Positions 19,899-30,798 of a DNA stretch of 64,000 bases are shown here, piece by piece. Positions within the stretch are counted from its first letter, which is position 1. Every line of letters begins with the position of its first letter. Source of the stretch: Gammaproteobacteria bacterium (GTDB lineage: Bacteria; Pseudomonadota; Gammaproteobacteria; Eutrophobiales; Eutrophobiaceae); the NCBI GenBank assembly GCA_004297165.1, contig SCUJ01000006.1:434001-498000 (forward strand). Reading direction: 5' to 3'. The notes beneath the pieces were generated by a model. It had not been told where the DNA came from, searched no databases, and saw only the letters and a program-made list of their open reading frames with translations. Both the position numbers and the translations under genes were made by a program.

Positions 19899-21341
19899 AT
19901 GAATACAATTCGACCAATCATACTGGCGGGCGGCGGCGGCATGCGGCTCTGGCCGTTATCACGAGATCTTTATCCAAAGCAGTTCCTGAGTTTCGGCGAT
20001 GAACACTCGATGCTGCAATTGACTTTGAAGCGCCTCGAAGGTCTGGAACAGACGATTCCAATGGCCGTACCTCTGGCAATATGCAATGAAGAACATCGCT
20101 TTCTCATTGAAGAGCACGCGGAACAAATCGACTGGCGGTTCGACAAAATCATCCTGGAGCCGGAAGGCCGGAATACCGCGCCTGCCCTGACCATGGCGGC
20201 GTTGCTGACTGCTGTTGAGGACCCTGTGCTTCTGATGATGCCCGCGGATCATCTGATCCGGGATGTCCCGGCATTCCATAACAGTGTTGTGAAGGCAAGC
20301 CGGCTAGCGGAGGAGGGTTGGTTAATCTGCTTCGGGATAAAGCCTGATCGACCAGAGACCGGTTTCGGATACATCCACCGTGGAGAGGCGCTCAACGATG
20401 AGGATCCGATCGCCGCCCGCATCGAACGATTTGTGGAAAAACCCGATCATAAGCTCGCGGAAAAATACGTAGCGTCCGGCGATTATTACTGGAACAGCGG
20501 CATGTTCATGATGCGGGCCTCTGTCTGGATAAACGCGGTGAAGATTTTTCAACCGGAAATGTATGCAGCCTGTCTGAGTGCCTGTGAAAGGGGCAAGTCC
20601 GACGCCCTGTTTTTCCGTCCGGACCGCGAAAGCTTTCGCGCCTGTCCGTCCGATTCGGTGGACTACGCGGTCATGGAGAAAATCAGCACTGAGTCTGAAT
20701 TCAAGGCCGGGGTCGTCGAACTTGATGCCGGTTGGTCCGATATCGGTTCGTGGTCAGCGGTCTGGACACATAATCCCAAGGATGAGCATGAAAATGTCTT
20801 GCTGGGTGATGTGATCGCCAGCTCAACCCGTAAAACATATATTTCATCGAACGATCGGCTAGTGGCGGTGATCGGCTGCGAAGACCTGGTGATCGTGGAG
20901 ACAGCAGACGCTGTTTTGATTGTCAATCGCCACCATACGCAGGACGTGAAGAAGGTAACGGACAAACTGAAGGAACACACGCGGCCTGAGCGGGTAGTGC
21001 ATACGCGGGTATATCGTCCTTGGGGGAGTTACGAAACTCTGGATCAGGGCGATGAATATCAGGTCAAACGCCTGACAGTGAAACCGGGAAAGAAGCTTTC
21101 GCTGCAATTACATCACCAACGGTCAGAACATTGGGTCGTGGTGAGAGGAGTAGCCACAGTCACCTGCGGCGACCGCGTAAGTAAACTCCAGCCCAATGAA
21201 TCATCCTACATTCCGAAAGAGACAAAGCATCGTCTGTCAAATGACGGAACCGCCGAACTGGAGGTTATCGAAGTGCAATCCGGCGCCTATCTGGGCGAGG
21301 ATGATATCGTGCGCTTCGAGGATGATTTCGGGCGGAATTAA
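19899..21341 (+). CDS. manC: Mannose-1-phosphate guanylyltransferase / mannose-6-phosphate isomerase
   Basis: A 480-residue bifunctional enzyme (ManC/AlgA/XanB type). The N-terminal nucleotidyltransferase has PIILAGGGGMRLWPLSRDLY and FVEKPD, while the C-terminal cupin isomerase has RPWGSYETLDQGD and LSLQLHHQRSEHW. It converts fructose-6-P to mannose-6-P and mannose-1-P to GDP-mannose. ATG 19899 is used because the family begins at this point; an in-frame upstream ATG (19773) would lie inside ugd. No phosphomannomutase (manB) is in the window. It closes the cluster before the tRNA-Asn. Confidence 0.94.
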   Translation: MNTIRPIILAGGGGMRLWPLSRDLYPKQFLSFGDEHSMLQLTLKRLEGLEQTIPMAVPLAICNEEHRFLIEEHAEQIDWRFDKIILEPEGRNTAPALTMAALLTAVEDPVLLMMPADHLIRDVPAFHNSVVKASRLAEEGWLICFGIKPDRPETGFGYIHRGEALNDEDPIAARIERFVEKPDHKLAEKYVASGDYYWNSGMFMMRASVWINAVKIFQPEMYAACLSACERGKSDALFFRPDRESFRACPSDSVDYAVMEKISTESEFKAGVVELDAGWSDIGSWSAVWTHNPKDEHENVLLGDVIASSTRKTYISSNDRLVAVIGCEDLVIVETADAVLIVNRHHTQDVKKVTDKLKEHTRPERVVHTRVYRPWGSYETLDQGDEYQVKRLTVKPGKKLSLQLHHQRSEHWVVVRGVATVTCGDRVSKLQPNESSYIPKETKHRLSNDGTAELEVIEVQSGAYLGEDDIVRFEDDFGRN

Positions 21342-21373
21342 CCTGAACGATTTCGTGGGGCCATGAAAGGATA

Positions 21374-21449
21374 TGGCTCCCCGGGACGGGCTCGAACCGC
21401 CGACCTAGTGATTAACAGTCACCCGCTCTACCGACTGAGCTACCGAGGA
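21374..21449 (-). tRNA. tRNA-Asn (anticodon GTT)
   Basis: Minus-strand cloverleaf of 76 bases including the encoded CCA. The acceptor stem is TCCTCGG paired with CCGGGGA (one G-U), the D arm GCTCAGTCGGTAGAGC, the anticodon stem-loop GTGACTGTTAATCAC with anticodon GTT, and the T arm with GGTTCGAGCCC. It sits between manC and uvrB with its own promoter at 21465-21493. Confidence 0.97.
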
Positions 21450-21464
21450 ACGATTGGGCTGTGT

Positions 21465-21493
21465 ATATTACTGATGCGGTCTATCAGCGTCAA
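21465..21493 (-). promoter_or_regulatory. Sigma-70 promoter of tRNA-Asn
   Basis: On the minus strand TTGACG (21488-21493), a spacer of 17 bases and TAATAT (21465-21470) lie 15 bases upstream of the tRNA. The DNA beyond it carries the oppositely directed uvrB control region. Confidence 0.7.
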
Positions 21494-21505
21494 TGCCCGG
21501 AAGCG

Positions 21506-21521
21506 CTGTCTGACCACACAG
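21506..21521 (+). promoter_or_regulatory. Candidate LexA (SOS) box of uvrB
   Basis: The 16 bases CTGTCTGACCACACAG fit the gammaproteobacterial LexA half-site rule CTG-N10-CAG, with ACAG matching the CTGT arm as an inverted repeat. A TATAAT -10 box lies at 21526-21531, so a bound repressor would cover the -35 region. uvrB is a known SOS gene in E. coli. The start codon of uvrB is 37 bases downstream. Confidence 0.65.
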
Positions 21522-21558
21522 CAACTATAATCCCGCTGGTAAACATCAGACTGATTTT

Positions 21559-23571
21559 ATGACTGTTGAAACCTTTACCCTGGAGGCCAATTATCAGCCG
21601 GCAGGCGATCAACCGCAGGCCATCGCGAAGTTGATTGAGGGATTACGGGATGGCCTGGCGCAACAGACGCTGCTTGGTGTCACAGGCTCCGGCAAGACCT
21701 TCACACTCGCCAACGTTATCGCCGCACTGCAACGCCCCACCCTGATCCTGGCGCCGAACAAGACCCTGGCAGCCCAGTTATATGGCGAGATGAAGGAATA
21801 TTTTCCCCGCAACGCGGTGGAGTACTTCGTATCCTATTACGATTATTACCAACCCGAGGCCTATGTGCCTTCGACGGACACGTATATCGAAAAAGATGCA
21901 TCTATCAACGAACACATCGAACAGATGCGCTTGTCCGCCACCAAGGCTCTCCTGGAACGCAGCGATGCAATCATCGTCGCCACTGTTTCCGCCATCTACG
22001 GTTTGGGCGATCCGGAAAGTTTCCTACGTATGTCCATGCATCTCGTGCGGGGCGACCATGTGGATCAGCGTTCCATCCTGCGTCGACTCGCGGAGATGCA
22101 GTACAGCCGCAATGAGATAGAGTTGCATCGCGGCACTTACCGGGTCAGGGGCGATGTAATTGACATATATCCGGCTGAATCCGAATGTGAGGCGGTCCGG
22201 ATAACCTTGTTCGATGATGAGATCGAATTATTGCAGTGGTTTGATCCCCTGACCGGAGAGACGGTGCGACCGGCAGCCAGGTTGACCATCCACCCCAAGA
22301 CTCATTATGTGACGGATCGGGAGACAATCCTTCAAGCGGTCGACGCCATCCGCTTGGAGCTGGCGGACCGCTTGGAGATTCTGCGCCAGGCCAATAAATT
22401 GGTCGAGGCGCAACGCCTTGAACAACGCACCCGCTTCGATATCGAGATGATGCTTGAGATCGGATATTGCTCGGGCATAGAGAATTATTCTCGTCATCTA
22501 TCAGGTCGGCAACCGGGGGAGCCACCACCGACGTTGTTTGATTATCTCCCGGACAGTGCGTTGTTGTTCGTGGATGAGAGTCACGTGACGATACCTCAAC
22601 TCGGCGGGATGTACCGGGGAGACCGTTCGCGCAAGGAAACCCTGGTGGACTATGGATTCCGCTTGCCGTGCGCCCTGGATAACCGACCCCTGCGGTTTGA
22701 CGAGTTTGAACGGCTGTCGCCGCAGACGATTTATGTCTCGGCAACCCCGGGCAATTACGAACGAGGACATTCCGGACAAGTGGTGGAACTGGTGGTCAGA
22801 CCGACAGGTTTGGTGGATCCGGCCGTCTCGGTGCGACCGGCATCGACCCAGGTTGATGATCTCTTACCCGAAATCCACAAGCGGATTGCCATGAGTGAAA
22901 GGGTGTTGGTCACCACACTGACCAAACGCATGGCTGAAGACCTGACCGAATATCTGGCGGGACATGGCATACGCGTACGGTATCTGCATTCGGACATCGA
23001 AACCGTAGAGCGGGTTGAGATCATCCGCGATCTCCGACTTGGCAGTTTCGATGTGCTGGTCGGAATCAATCTCTTGCGTGAGGGGCTGGACATGCCCGAG
23101 GTCTCTCTGGTAGCGATCCTCGATGCGGATAAGGAAGGATTCCTGCGTTCCGAGACAACCTTGATCCAGACCATTGGCCGGGCGGCAAGAAACATCAACG
23201 GGATGGCGATCCTCTATGCCGATGTCATCACCGGGTCCATGCGGCGGGCATTGGACGAGACCGATCGCCGACGCGAGAAACAGAAATCCTATAATACGAT
23301 TCATGGCATCACTCCCAAAGGAATCATTAAGGCGGTCACCGAGATCCTGGATACCGGAAGATCTGTGGCTGGTCGGACCCGGGGGGGAGTACGGGAAGAA
23401 CGGAAAGATTGGAAGCATACATACACGGAACTCGATGTGAAAAGAATCGCCCGACTCGAAACGGAGATGTATCGGCATGCCCGCGACCTGGAGTTTGAGG
23501 AGGCAGCCAGGTTGCGCGATGAGATCCGGCGCCTTCGCGATGGGGTTATGGGGTTGACCGGGATCGATTGA
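21559..23571 (+). CDS. uvrB: Excinuclease ABC subunit B
   Basis: A 670-residue helicase-like subunit of nucleotide excision repair that loads onto damaged DNA with UvrA and recruits UvrC. Walker [13 protein letters not shown] is near residue 39. The beta-hairpin [21 protein letters not shown] inserts between the strands. The DEAD-like box is FVDESHVT, the helicase C motif is [13 protein letters not shown], then QTIGRAARN. The C-terminal UVR domain ([24 protein letters not shown]) contacts UvrC. All key motifs are intact. A LexA-like site precedes it. Confidence 0.98.
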   Translation: MTVETFTLEANYQPAGDQPQAIAKLIEGLRDGLAQQTLLGVTGSGKTFTLANVIAALQRPTLILAPNKTLAAQLYGEMKEYFPRNAVEYFVSYYDYYQPEAYVPSTDTYIEKDASINEHIEQMRLSATKALLERSDAIIVATVSAIYGLGDPESFLRMSMHLVRGDHVDQRSILRRLAEMQYSRNEIELHRGTYRVRGDVIDIYPAESECEAVRITLFDDEIELLQWFDPLTGETVRPAARLTIHPKTHYVTDRETILQAVDAIRLELADRLEILRQANKLVEAQRLEQRTRFDIEMMLEIGYCSGIENYSRHLSGRQPGEPPPTLFDYLPDSALLFVDESHVTIPQLGGMYRGDRSRKETLVDYGFRLPCALDNRPLRFDEFERLSPQTIYVSATPGNYERGHSGQVVELVVRPTGLVDPAVSVRPASTQVDDLLPEIHKRIAMSERVLVTTLTKRMAEDLTEYLAGHGIRVRYLHSDIETVERVEIIRDLRLGSFDVLVGINLLREGLDMPEVSLVAILDADKEGFLRSETTLIQTIGRAARNINGMAILYADVITGSMRRALDETDRRREKQKSYNTIHGITPKGIIKAVTEILDTGRSVAGRTRGGVREERKDWKHTYTELDVKRIARLETEMYRHARDLEFEEAARLRDEIRRLRDGVMGLTGID

Positions 23572-23604
23572 GGCAACCATGATCGCTAGGGGGGCGCGGA
23601 CAGC

Positions 23605-24006
23605 TTGAAAATCTTCCGGCATTTGGCCGCTAACTTTAGGGGGTTGTTGCACAAACAAGAACCATTCACTTGCGTTAATCTGATAACCCTCTACGACAAG
23701 GAACGTTATACCGTCAATCGCGAGACACCCAGCATCACCATCGGTCGCATCGAAAACAACAAAATTGTCATCCCCGACGAACGGGTCTCCCGTCTGCATT
23801 GCCGTATCGATTACTCTGAAGGCATCGGCGTGCAGATCACTGATTACAGCAAAAACGGCACCTGGATAACGGATTCGGACTTAAAATCCGAAATCTATCT
23901 GCTCAATAAATCAGGCTGGTTTCAGATCAGCCAGGGATACATTTTCCTGGGTCTGCCGCCCGCTAGCGGCCTGAACATGACCCGGATCCAGTTTTTCTGC
24001 TTTTAA
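23605..24006 (+). CDS. Small FHA domain protein
   Basis: 133 residues, starting at TTG 23605 after a G-rich Shine-Dalgarno region. Residues 40-110 form an FHA domain with the phosphothreonine-binding residues in place: Arg48 (TIGRIENNKIVI), Ser62 and His65 (RVSRLHCRI) and Asn84 (SKNGTW). No other domain is attached, so it would act as a phospho-peptide adaptor whose kinase and partner are not visible here. It lies 33 bases after uvrB and may be co-transcribed with it. A tRNA-Val promoter follows. Confidence 0.75.
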   Translation: MKIFRHLAANFRGLLHKQEPFTCVNLITLYDKERYTVNRETPSITIGRIENNKIVIPDERVSRLHCRIDYSEGIGVQITDYSKNGTWITDSDLKSEIYLLNKSGWFQISQGYIFLGLPPASGLNMTRIQFFCF

Positions 24007-24058
24007 AGCTCGATGAATTAATTCGGCGCAAAAGCATAAATTAATGGGGGTATGGGGC

Positions 24059-24087
24059 TTGAGCACGGACGCAGGGGTAGGTATCCT
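24059..24087 (+). promoter_or_regulatory. Sigma-70 promoter of tRNA-Val
   Basis: TTGAGC (24059-24064), a 17-base spacer and TATCCT (24082-24087) lie 15 bases before the tRNA-Val gene. The boxes are imperfect, but the spacing and position match the other tRNA promoters of the window. Confidence 0.55.
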
Positions 24088-24102
24088 ATGCACGCCTTTT
24101 TT

Positions 24103-24179
24103 AGGCGCGTAGCTCAGCTGGTTAGAGCACCACCTTGACATGGTGGGGGTCGTTGGTTCGAGTCCAATCGCGCCTACCA
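24103..24179 (+). tRNA. tRNA-Val (anticodon GAC)
   Basis: 77-base cloverleaf with encoded CCA. The acceptor stem is AGGCGCG/CGCGCCT, the D arm GCTCAGCTGGTTAGAGC, the anticodon stem-loop CCACCTTGACATGGTGG with anticodon GAC, and the T arm with GGTTCGAGTCC. The first base pair is A-T. It lies between the FHA gene and thrS. Confidence 0.97.
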
Positions 24180-24190
24180 GTTACCACAAG

Positions 24191-24217
24191 CAGGCAGGAA
24201 TCCTCCAAGCCTGCCTG
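24191..24217 (+). promoter_or_regulatory. Hairpin in the thrS leader
   Basis: CAGGCAGG (24191-24198) can pair with CCTGCCTG (24210-24217) around an 11-base loop, 58 bases before the thrS start. No T-run follows, so it is not a plain terminator. In E. coli thrS is autoregulated through tRNA-like stems in its leader; whether this stem serves that role is a guess. Confidence 0.35.
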
Positions 24218-24274
24218 ATTCCTTGAAAACATGTGGCCTGTTGTGGGGGCCACCACTGCTTATGAGGAGCGACC

Positions 24275-26215
24275 ATGCCTGTAATCACTCTGCCTGACGG
24301 CAGTCAACGCGCATTCGCGAAACCTGTATCCGTACTTGAAGTCGCCCGTGAGATCGGGCCAGGCCTCGCTAAAGCAACCCTGGCAGGGGAAGTCAACGGG
24401 AAGCTGGTAGATGCCAACTGTGTGATGATCGAAAACGCTACCGTGCGCATAATCACCGATAAGGATTCAGAGGGACTGGAGATCATCCGGCATTCCTGTG
24501 CGCACCTGCTGGCGCAGGCGGTAAAAATCCTGTTCCCATCAGCGCAAGTAACCATAGGTCCGGTTGTGGAAAATGGATTTTATTACGATTTTGCTTACGA
24601 ACGACCATTTACGCCGGATGACCTTACCGCCATTGAGGCCAAGATGTTCGAATTGGCGGCTCTGGATCAGCCAATCGAACGGCTAGTCCGGGGTAGAAAC
24701 GAGGCGGTCGCCTTTTTCCGGCAATTGGGTGAACGGTATAAGGCAGAAATCATCGCCGACATTCCGGCAGATGCTGAAATCTCCCTGTATAAACAAGGCG
24801 ATTTCATCGACCTTTGCCGCGGTCCGCACGTCCCGAGCACCGGGCGCCTGCTAGCCTTCAAACTGACCAAGCTGGCAGGGGCGTATTGGCGCGGGGATCC
24901 CGCCAATGAAATGCTACAAAGAATCTACGGTACGGCATGGGCGGACAAAAAATCCCTCAAGACCTATCTGCAGCGGCAGGAAGAAGCGGAAAAGCGCGAT
25001 CATCGCAAGCTCGGCCGCCGGCTGGAATTGTTTCATTTCCAGGAAGAAGCGCCCGGCATGCCTTTCTGGCATGCCCATGGTTGGACGATATACCGGCTGC
25101 TAATGGATTACATTCGTGAAAAATTACGGGATCGAGCCTATCTTGAGGTCCACACGCCACAAGTCATTGACAGGATATTGTGGGAAAAATCTGGCCATAT
25201 GGAAAAATTCAGTCATGACATGTTCATGACCAGTTCGGAGAACCGGGAGTATGCAATCAAACCGATGAATTGCCCCGCACATGTCCAGATTTACAACCAG
25301 GGACTCAAGAGCTATCGGGACCTCCCATTGCGCCTGGCGGAATTCGGCTGCTGTCATCGGAATGAGCAATCCGGCGCCCTGCATGGCTTGATGCGGGTGC
25401 GAACTATGACTCAGGATGACGCACACATTTTTTGCACAGAGGATCAGATCCAGGCGGAAGTCTCACATTTCATAGACCTGCTATACGAGGTCTACGCTGA
25501 CTTCGGTTTTAACGAGGTTCAGATCCGACTGGCAACGCGTCCTCCACAACGGGTTGGGAGTGATGAGGTTTGGGACAAGGCGGAGACTGCTTTGGCGACT
25601 GCATTGAATGAAAAACACCTGTCCTGGACATTCAATCGCGGAGAAGGCGCGTTTTATGGGCCAAAGATCGAATTTTCGCTCAAAGATTCCCTGGAAAGGA
25701 TCTGGCAGTGTGGAACAATACAGGTGGATTTCTCAATGCCAGGAAGGTTGGGAGCAACGTATATCAATGAACGCAGCGAGAAGGCGGTGCCGGTAATGCT
25801 GCATCGGGCGGTATTGGGTTCTCTGGAACGATTTATCGGAATTCTAATTGAGGAATATGCCGGAGCCTTTCCCGCCTGGCTGGCGCCAGTACAGGCCGTG
25901 GTTCTCTCGATCACCGAAAAACAGGCTACAAGCGCAGAAATTATTGCAAAAACATTGAAAAACCAGGGGTTCCGGGTCGAGTCAGACTTGAGAAATGAAA
26001 CGATCAGCCTTAAAATTCGAGACCACGCCATGCAGCGCGTACCTTATCAGATCATCATCGGCGCGCGTGAGGTGGAAAACAATGTCCTGGCCGTGCGTAC
26101 GCGTGCTGGCGACGATCTTGGGAACATGACCCTGGATACATTCTCGGATCGTCTGAAGTCAGATATCGCGTGCCGCGGTCGTAATGTTTTTGGAGGTAAA
26201 GAATATAGTCGCTGA
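24275..26215 (+). CDS. thrS: Threonyl-tRNA synthetase
   Basis: A 646-residue class II synthetase that charges tRNA-Thr. The N-terminal TGS domain ([22 protein letters not shown]) is followed by the editing domain with [12 protein letters not shown]. The catalytic core has [25 protein letters not shown] (motif 2) and a C-terminal anticodon-binding domain. A GAGGAG Shine-Dalgarno sequence precedes the ATG by 6 bases. The last 11 bases overlap infC, whose start is inside this frame. This heads the thrS-infC-rpmI-rplT-pheST-ihfA block. Confidence 0.98.
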   Translation: MPVITLPDGSQRAFAKPVSVLEVAREIGPGLAKATLAGEVNGKLVDANCVMIENATVRIITDKDSEGLEIIRHSCAHLLAQAVKILFPSAQVTIGPVVENGFYYDFAYERPFTPDDLTAIEAKMFELAALDQPIERLVRGRNEAVAFFRQLGERYKAEIIADIPADAEISLYKQGDFIDLCRGPHVPSTGRLLAFKLTKLAGAYWRGDPANEMLQRIYGTAWADKKSLKTYLQRQEEAEKRDHRKLGRRLELFHFQEEAPGMPFWHAHGWTIYRLLMDYIREKLRDRAYLEVHTPQVIDRILWEKSGHMEKFSHDMFMTSSENREYAIKPMNCPAHVQIYNQGLKSYRDLPLRLAEFGCCHRNEQSGALHGLMRVRTMTQDDAHIFCTEDQIQAEVSHFIDLLYEVYADFGFNEVQIRLATRPPQRVGSDEVWDKAETALATALNEKHLSWTFNRGEGAFYGPKIEFSLKDSLERIWQCGTIQVDFSMPGRLGATYINERSEKAVPVMLHRAVLGSLERFIGILIEEYAGAFPAWLAPVQAVVLSITEKQATSAEIIAKTLKNQGFRVESDLRNETISLKIRDHAMQRVPYQIIIGAREVENNVLAVRTRAGDDLGNMTLDTFSDRLKSDIACRGRNVFGGKEYSR

Positions 26216-26720
26216 AAAAACTAATCGTTTGAATGAGGAGATCACCGTTTCGAACGTGCGTCTGATTGGCTCTGACGGAGAGCAAATCGGAGTAGTACCC
26301 ATAGCGGTGGCACAGGGCAAGGCCGATGAAGCGGAACTGGACCTGGTGGAGATAGCTCCGAATTCAAACCCTCCGGTTTGCCGAATTATGGATTATGGCA
26401 AATTCCTATTCGAGCAAAGCAAGAAAAAACATGCCGCCAAGAGGAAACAAAAGCAAATTCATGTCAAGGAAGTCAAGTTCAGACCGGGCACCGAAGCAGG
26501 TGATTATCAGGTCAAACTGAGGAATCTGGTCAAGTTTCTTACCAACGGCGACAAAGTTAAGGTGACACTCAGATTCCGTGGACGGGAGATGGCCCATCCG
26601 GAACTCGGCGGTAAAATGCTGGACCGCATCAAAGAAGACCTCCAGACTTTTGGGCTCATAGAACAATTCCCGAAAATGGAAGGTAGACAGATGGTCATGG
26701 TCATGGCGCCAAAGAAATGA
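26205..26720 (+). CDS. infC: Translation initiation factor IF-3 (ATA start)
   Basis: About 171 residues. IF-3 keeps the 30S subunit free and rejects non-canonical starts. The N domain begins near [19 protein letters not shown], the linker is Lys-rich ([22 protein letters not shown]) and the C domain ends in MVMVMAPKK. The start is taken as ATA at 26205, because a perfect GGAGGT (26192-26197) lies 7 bases upstream. The nearest ATG (26184) would put that site inside the coding region and add 7 atypical residues. Rare AUU/AUA/AUC starts are the established feature of infC and give autoregulation by IF-3. It overlaps thrS by 11 bases. Confidence 0.93.
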   Translation: MVAEKTNRLNEEITVSNVRLIGSDGEQIGVVPIAVAQGKADEAELDLVEIAPNSNPPVCRIMDYGKFLFEQSKKKHAAKRKQKQIHVKEVKFRPGTEAGDYQVKLRNLVKFLTNGDKVKVTLRFRGREMAHPELGGKMLDRIKEDLQTFGLIEQFPKMEGRQMVMVMAPKK

Positions 26721-26746
26721 CGATTGAAGTTGTATGGAGAAAATGA

Positions 26747-26944
26747 ATGCCTAAGATGAAGACTAACAGAGGAGCGGCCAAACGTTTCTCTAAGACCGCT
26801 TCCGGGAAGTTTACGCACCGGCAGTCGTACCGTAGCCATATCCTGACCAAGAAGAGCAGTAAACGTAAACGTCAATTGCGTGGCCTCACGGCGGTGCATG
26901 ACAGCGATCAGCGGGCAATCGCCAGACTGGTCCCCTATCTTTAA
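26747..26944 (+). CDS. rpmI: 50S ribosomal protein L35
   Basis: 65 residues, highly basic. The opening [21 protein letters not shown] and the [17 protein letters not shown] core are diagnostic of L35. It lies 26 bases after infC and 14 before rplT. In E. coli L20 represses translation of this pair by binding the infC-rpmI mRNA; the equivalent RNA fold was not identified here. Confidence 0.97.
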   Translation: MPKMKTNRGAAKRFSKTASGKFTHRQSYRSHILTKKSSKRKRQLRGLTAVHDSDQRAIARLVPYL

Positions 26945-26958
26945 TACGAGGTTTCACG

Positions 26959-27318
26959 ATGGCAAGAGTTAAACGAGGTGTCATTGCTCATGCGAGGCAC
27001 AAATCTGTAATTTCGCGCGCCAGGGGTTATAGCGGGCGGCGAAAAAATGTCTTCCGGGTTGCAACTCAGGCGGTCACCAAAGCCGGGCAATATGCCTATC
27101 GCGATAGGCGCCAGAAGAAACGGCAGTTCCGTTCTTTATGGATCGCCAGGATTAATGCCGCAATAAGAGAATGTGGCATGTCTTACAGTAATTTCATCAA
27201 CGGCCTGAATCGATCCGCCATAGCGATCGACCGTAAAGTATTGGCGGATCTTGCGGTGCGGGACAAACAGGCGTTTGCCCGACTGGCTGAACAGGCCAGA
27301 TCCTCGCTCGCGAACTGA
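26959..27318 (+). CDS. rplT: 50S ribosomal protein L20
   Basis: 119 residues, an rRNA-binding assembly protein of the 50S subunit. The N-terminal basic extension [23 protein letters not shown] and the [18 protein letters not shown] motif are typical. A Shine-Dalgarno sequence (ACGAGG) lies about 9 bases upstream. It is followed by a strong terminator-like hairpin and then pheS. Confidence 0.98.
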   Translation: MARVKRGVIAHARHKSVISRARGYSGRRKNVFRVATQAVTKAGQYAYRDRRQKKRQFRSLWIARINAAIRECGMSYSNFINGLNRSAIAIDRKVLADLAVRDKQAFARLAEQARSSLAN

Positions 27319-27325
27319 TTAATAA

Positions 27326-28378
<1,053 letters not shown>

Positions 28379-28425
28379 AACAACCGAATGCTCCGGACCT
28401 TGAGCAACACAAAGAAAAACATACC

Positions 28426-30795
28426 ATGAAATTCAATATCCAATGGTTGCGGGAGTGGGTTAACCCGCCGCTCACTACAGAGGAATTGGTGAATAAATTA
28501 ACCATGGCCGGTCTTGAAGTTGAAGTTGTAGAGCCTCAACAAAGTAACTTTAGCGGTGTAATCGTGGCTCGTTTGAATGATATAACAAATCACCCAACCG
28601 CCGCGAAATTAAAAATCTGCACTCTGCAAGTGGGAGATGAGGTTCATAACGTAATCAGTGGCGCTCCAAATCTGCATATCGGCGCCTGCTATGCATTGGC
28701 ATTGCCTGGTGCGCGCTTGCCAAACGGGAGGCTTATCCAACAAACTGCAATAAAAGGTAATGTGTCACAGGGAATGCTTTGCAGCGCGGCGGAACTTGGT
28801 TTGAATGGAGAGACAAATTCTCTTCTGGAACTCGATAAAAGCGCACAATTGGGAGTGATGTTGGAAGAATACCTTGGCCTGCCAGATGAAATTATTGATC
28901 TTGCCTTAACGCCAAATCGAGGGGATTGCCTGGGAATCCGCGGAATTGCCAGAGAAGTCGGTGTATTAACTAAAACTAAGGTTGAATCTCCGTCGATCCC
29001 GATCATTACACCCTCTATCGGCGGTGCAAGAGAAGTAAGACTGGATGATCCCACCGCCTGTCCCCGCTATTTGGGGAGGGTGATCCAAGGCGTTGATATA
29101 TGCCGCAAGACGCCTGACTGGCTTAATGAGCGATTGCGTCGCTGCGGACTACGCAGTATTAATAATGTCGTCGATATCACCAATTACATCATGCTGGAAC
29201 TCGGGCAACCGATGCACGCCTTTGATAACGCACGCTTATCAGGAGATATTTGCGTGCGCTGGGCAGAGAAAAGTGAGCGACTGATTTTACTGGATGGGCA
29301 GGAATGTAGCCTGTCAGCCAATACACTGGTGATCGCCGATGTATCCGGACCGATCGCAATGGCCGGCATTATCGGTGGCAATCTGACCGCAGTTACCGAG
29401 TCGACCACAGATTTGTTCTTGGAATGCGCTTATTTTTCTCCTGACGCTATTCAGGGCAGGGCAAGACAATACGGCTTGCATACCGATTCGTCGCATCGTT
29501 ATGAACGAGGCGTGGACTTTGAGCTTCAGCAATTGGCAATGGAGCGCGCCACGGATCTGATCCTGAAAATCTGTGGTGGTCAGGCCGGACCTTTAACTCA
29601 TGCATTCAGTGGGAAGCATCTTCCATCTCGTACAGCTATCGTGCTAAGGAAAACGCGACTGGAAAAAGTGCTAGGAACACAGATCGATACCCAGATGTGT
29701 ACAGATATTTTAACGCGGCTGGAATGTGCGGTAATTGACAAAACAGATAGGTGGGAAGTGACGTCGCCATCATTTCGTTTTGACATTAATCTTGAAGTGG
29801 ATTTGATTGAAGAAATCGCTCGCGTCCATGGATACTCGAATATACCTAGCAGCGCGATTCCCGCAGTTTTGAGGATTGCGAAGCGTGCATCAGACACTCA
29901 ATTCAACCAGATAAAATATTTGCTGGTGGCGCGCGGGTACCATGAGGCGATCACCTACAGCTTCATTGACCATGCCATGCAAAAGTCTTTTGCCGATGCT
30001 GAATTGGGGATTCGGCTTACTAATCCAATCTCTTCAGAACATGACGAGATGCGTCAAAGCCTCATACCGGGACTTGTGTCTGTCTTAACCCGAAATATAA
30101 ATCGACAACAAAATCGTGTACGGATCTTTGAAATTGGTCGAACTTATACACAAAATCCTGAGTTGGAGCAACCCCGAGTCGTAGCTGGAATTTCATTTGG
30201 TAATATTTATAATAAACAATGGGATGGAAATAATATATGTAGTAATTTCTATAATATGAAATCTGACGTAGAAGCCATCCTGGCCCCCTATGTAAACCTC
30301 AGTTCCATACGGTATGCTCAATCGTCCTTAAAGGCTTTGCATCCCCATCGTTCGGCAGGAATATTCCTTGGAAACCAACATATTGGCGTGATGGGAATGA
30401 TAAATCCATCAATAATGCAAGAGGTCAATATTACTAATGATATCTACATATTTGAGATAAACCTTGAGAAGATATTCTATAAATTTCCAGTAAAATACAA
30501 GATCGTCTCCAAATACCCTGCAATTAGAAGAGATATGGCGATAGTTTTGGATGAAAACACTACATTTATTGATGTTGCGGATTCAATACAAAAAAGTGCT
30601 TCAGGCTATTTAGAAAACCTAGAGTTGTTTGACGTATATCGAGGGGAAGGTATTGATATTGGGAAAAAAAGTCTGGCTTTGGGCTTGACCTTTCAAGTAA
30701 CTTCTAGCACTCTTACTGACAGTGTCGTTGAAGAATTGTTCAACAAAGTCTTGTCTGCGCTCACAACAGATTTCGGAGCAAAACTGAGAGAGTAA
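28426..30795 (+). CDS. pheT: Phenylalanyl-tRNA synthetase beta subunit
   Basis: A 789-residue tRNA-binding and editing subunit. Domains in order are the EMAP-like tRNA-binding domain (about residues 40-150, with HPTAAKLKICTLQVG), the B3/B4 editing domain, the B5 DNA-binding-like domain, a catalytic-like core with RYERGVDFELQQLAMERA ahead of it, and the C-terminal anticodon-binding (FDX-ACB) domain with SKYPAIRRDMAIVLDE. Length and order are normal. The last third (about 30190-30795) is clearly richer in A/T than the front and than most of the window, though the frame is intact. ihfA starts 3 bases after the stop. Confidence 0.98.
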   Translation: MKFNIQWLREWVNPPLTTEELVNKLTMAGLEVEVVEPQQSNFSGVIVARLNDITNHPTAAKLKICTLQVGDEVHNVISGAPNLHIGACYALALPGARLPNGRLIQQTAIKGNVSQGMLCSAAELGLNGETNSLLELDKSAQLGVMLEEYLGLPDEIIDLALTPNRGDCLGIRGIAREVGVLTKTKVESPSIPIITPSIGGAREVRLDDPTACPRYLGRVIQGVDICRKTPDWLNERLRRCGLRSINNVVDITNYIMLELGQPMHAFDNARLSGDICVRWAEKSERLILLDGQECSLSANTLVIADVSGPIAMAGIIGGNLTAVTESTTDLFLECAYFSPDAIQGRARQYGLHTDSSHRYERGVDFELQQLAMERATDLILKICGGQAGPLTHAFSGKHLPSRTAIVLRKTRLEKVLGTQIDTQMCTDILTRLECAVIDKTDRWEVTSPSFRFDINLEVDLIEEIARVHGYSNIPSSAIPAVLRIAKRASDTQFNQIKYLLVARGYHEAITYSFIDHAMQKSFADAELGIRLTNPISSEHDEMRQSLIPGLVSVLTRNINRQQNRVRIFEIGRTYTQNPELEQPRVVAGISFGNIYNKQWDGNNICSNFYNMKSDVEAILAPYVNLSSIRYAQSSLKALHPHRSAGIFLGNQHIGVMGMINPSIMQEVNITNDIYIFEINLEKIFYKFPVKYKIVSKYPAIRRDMAIVLDENTTFIDVADSIQKSASGYLENLELFDVYRGEGIDIGKKSLALGLTFQVTSSTLTDSVVEELFNKVLSALTTDFGAKLRE

Positions 30796-30798
30796 ATT

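Noticed and set aside
22864-23799. 311-codon minus-strand frame opposite uvrB
   Set aside because: uvrB is unambiguous on the other strand; the long frame follows from codon bias.
21374-24179. Integrated element between the tRNA-Asn and tRNA-Val genes
   Set aside because: tRNA genes are common attachment sites, but no integrase and no repeated tRNA 3' end was found, and uvrB is core.
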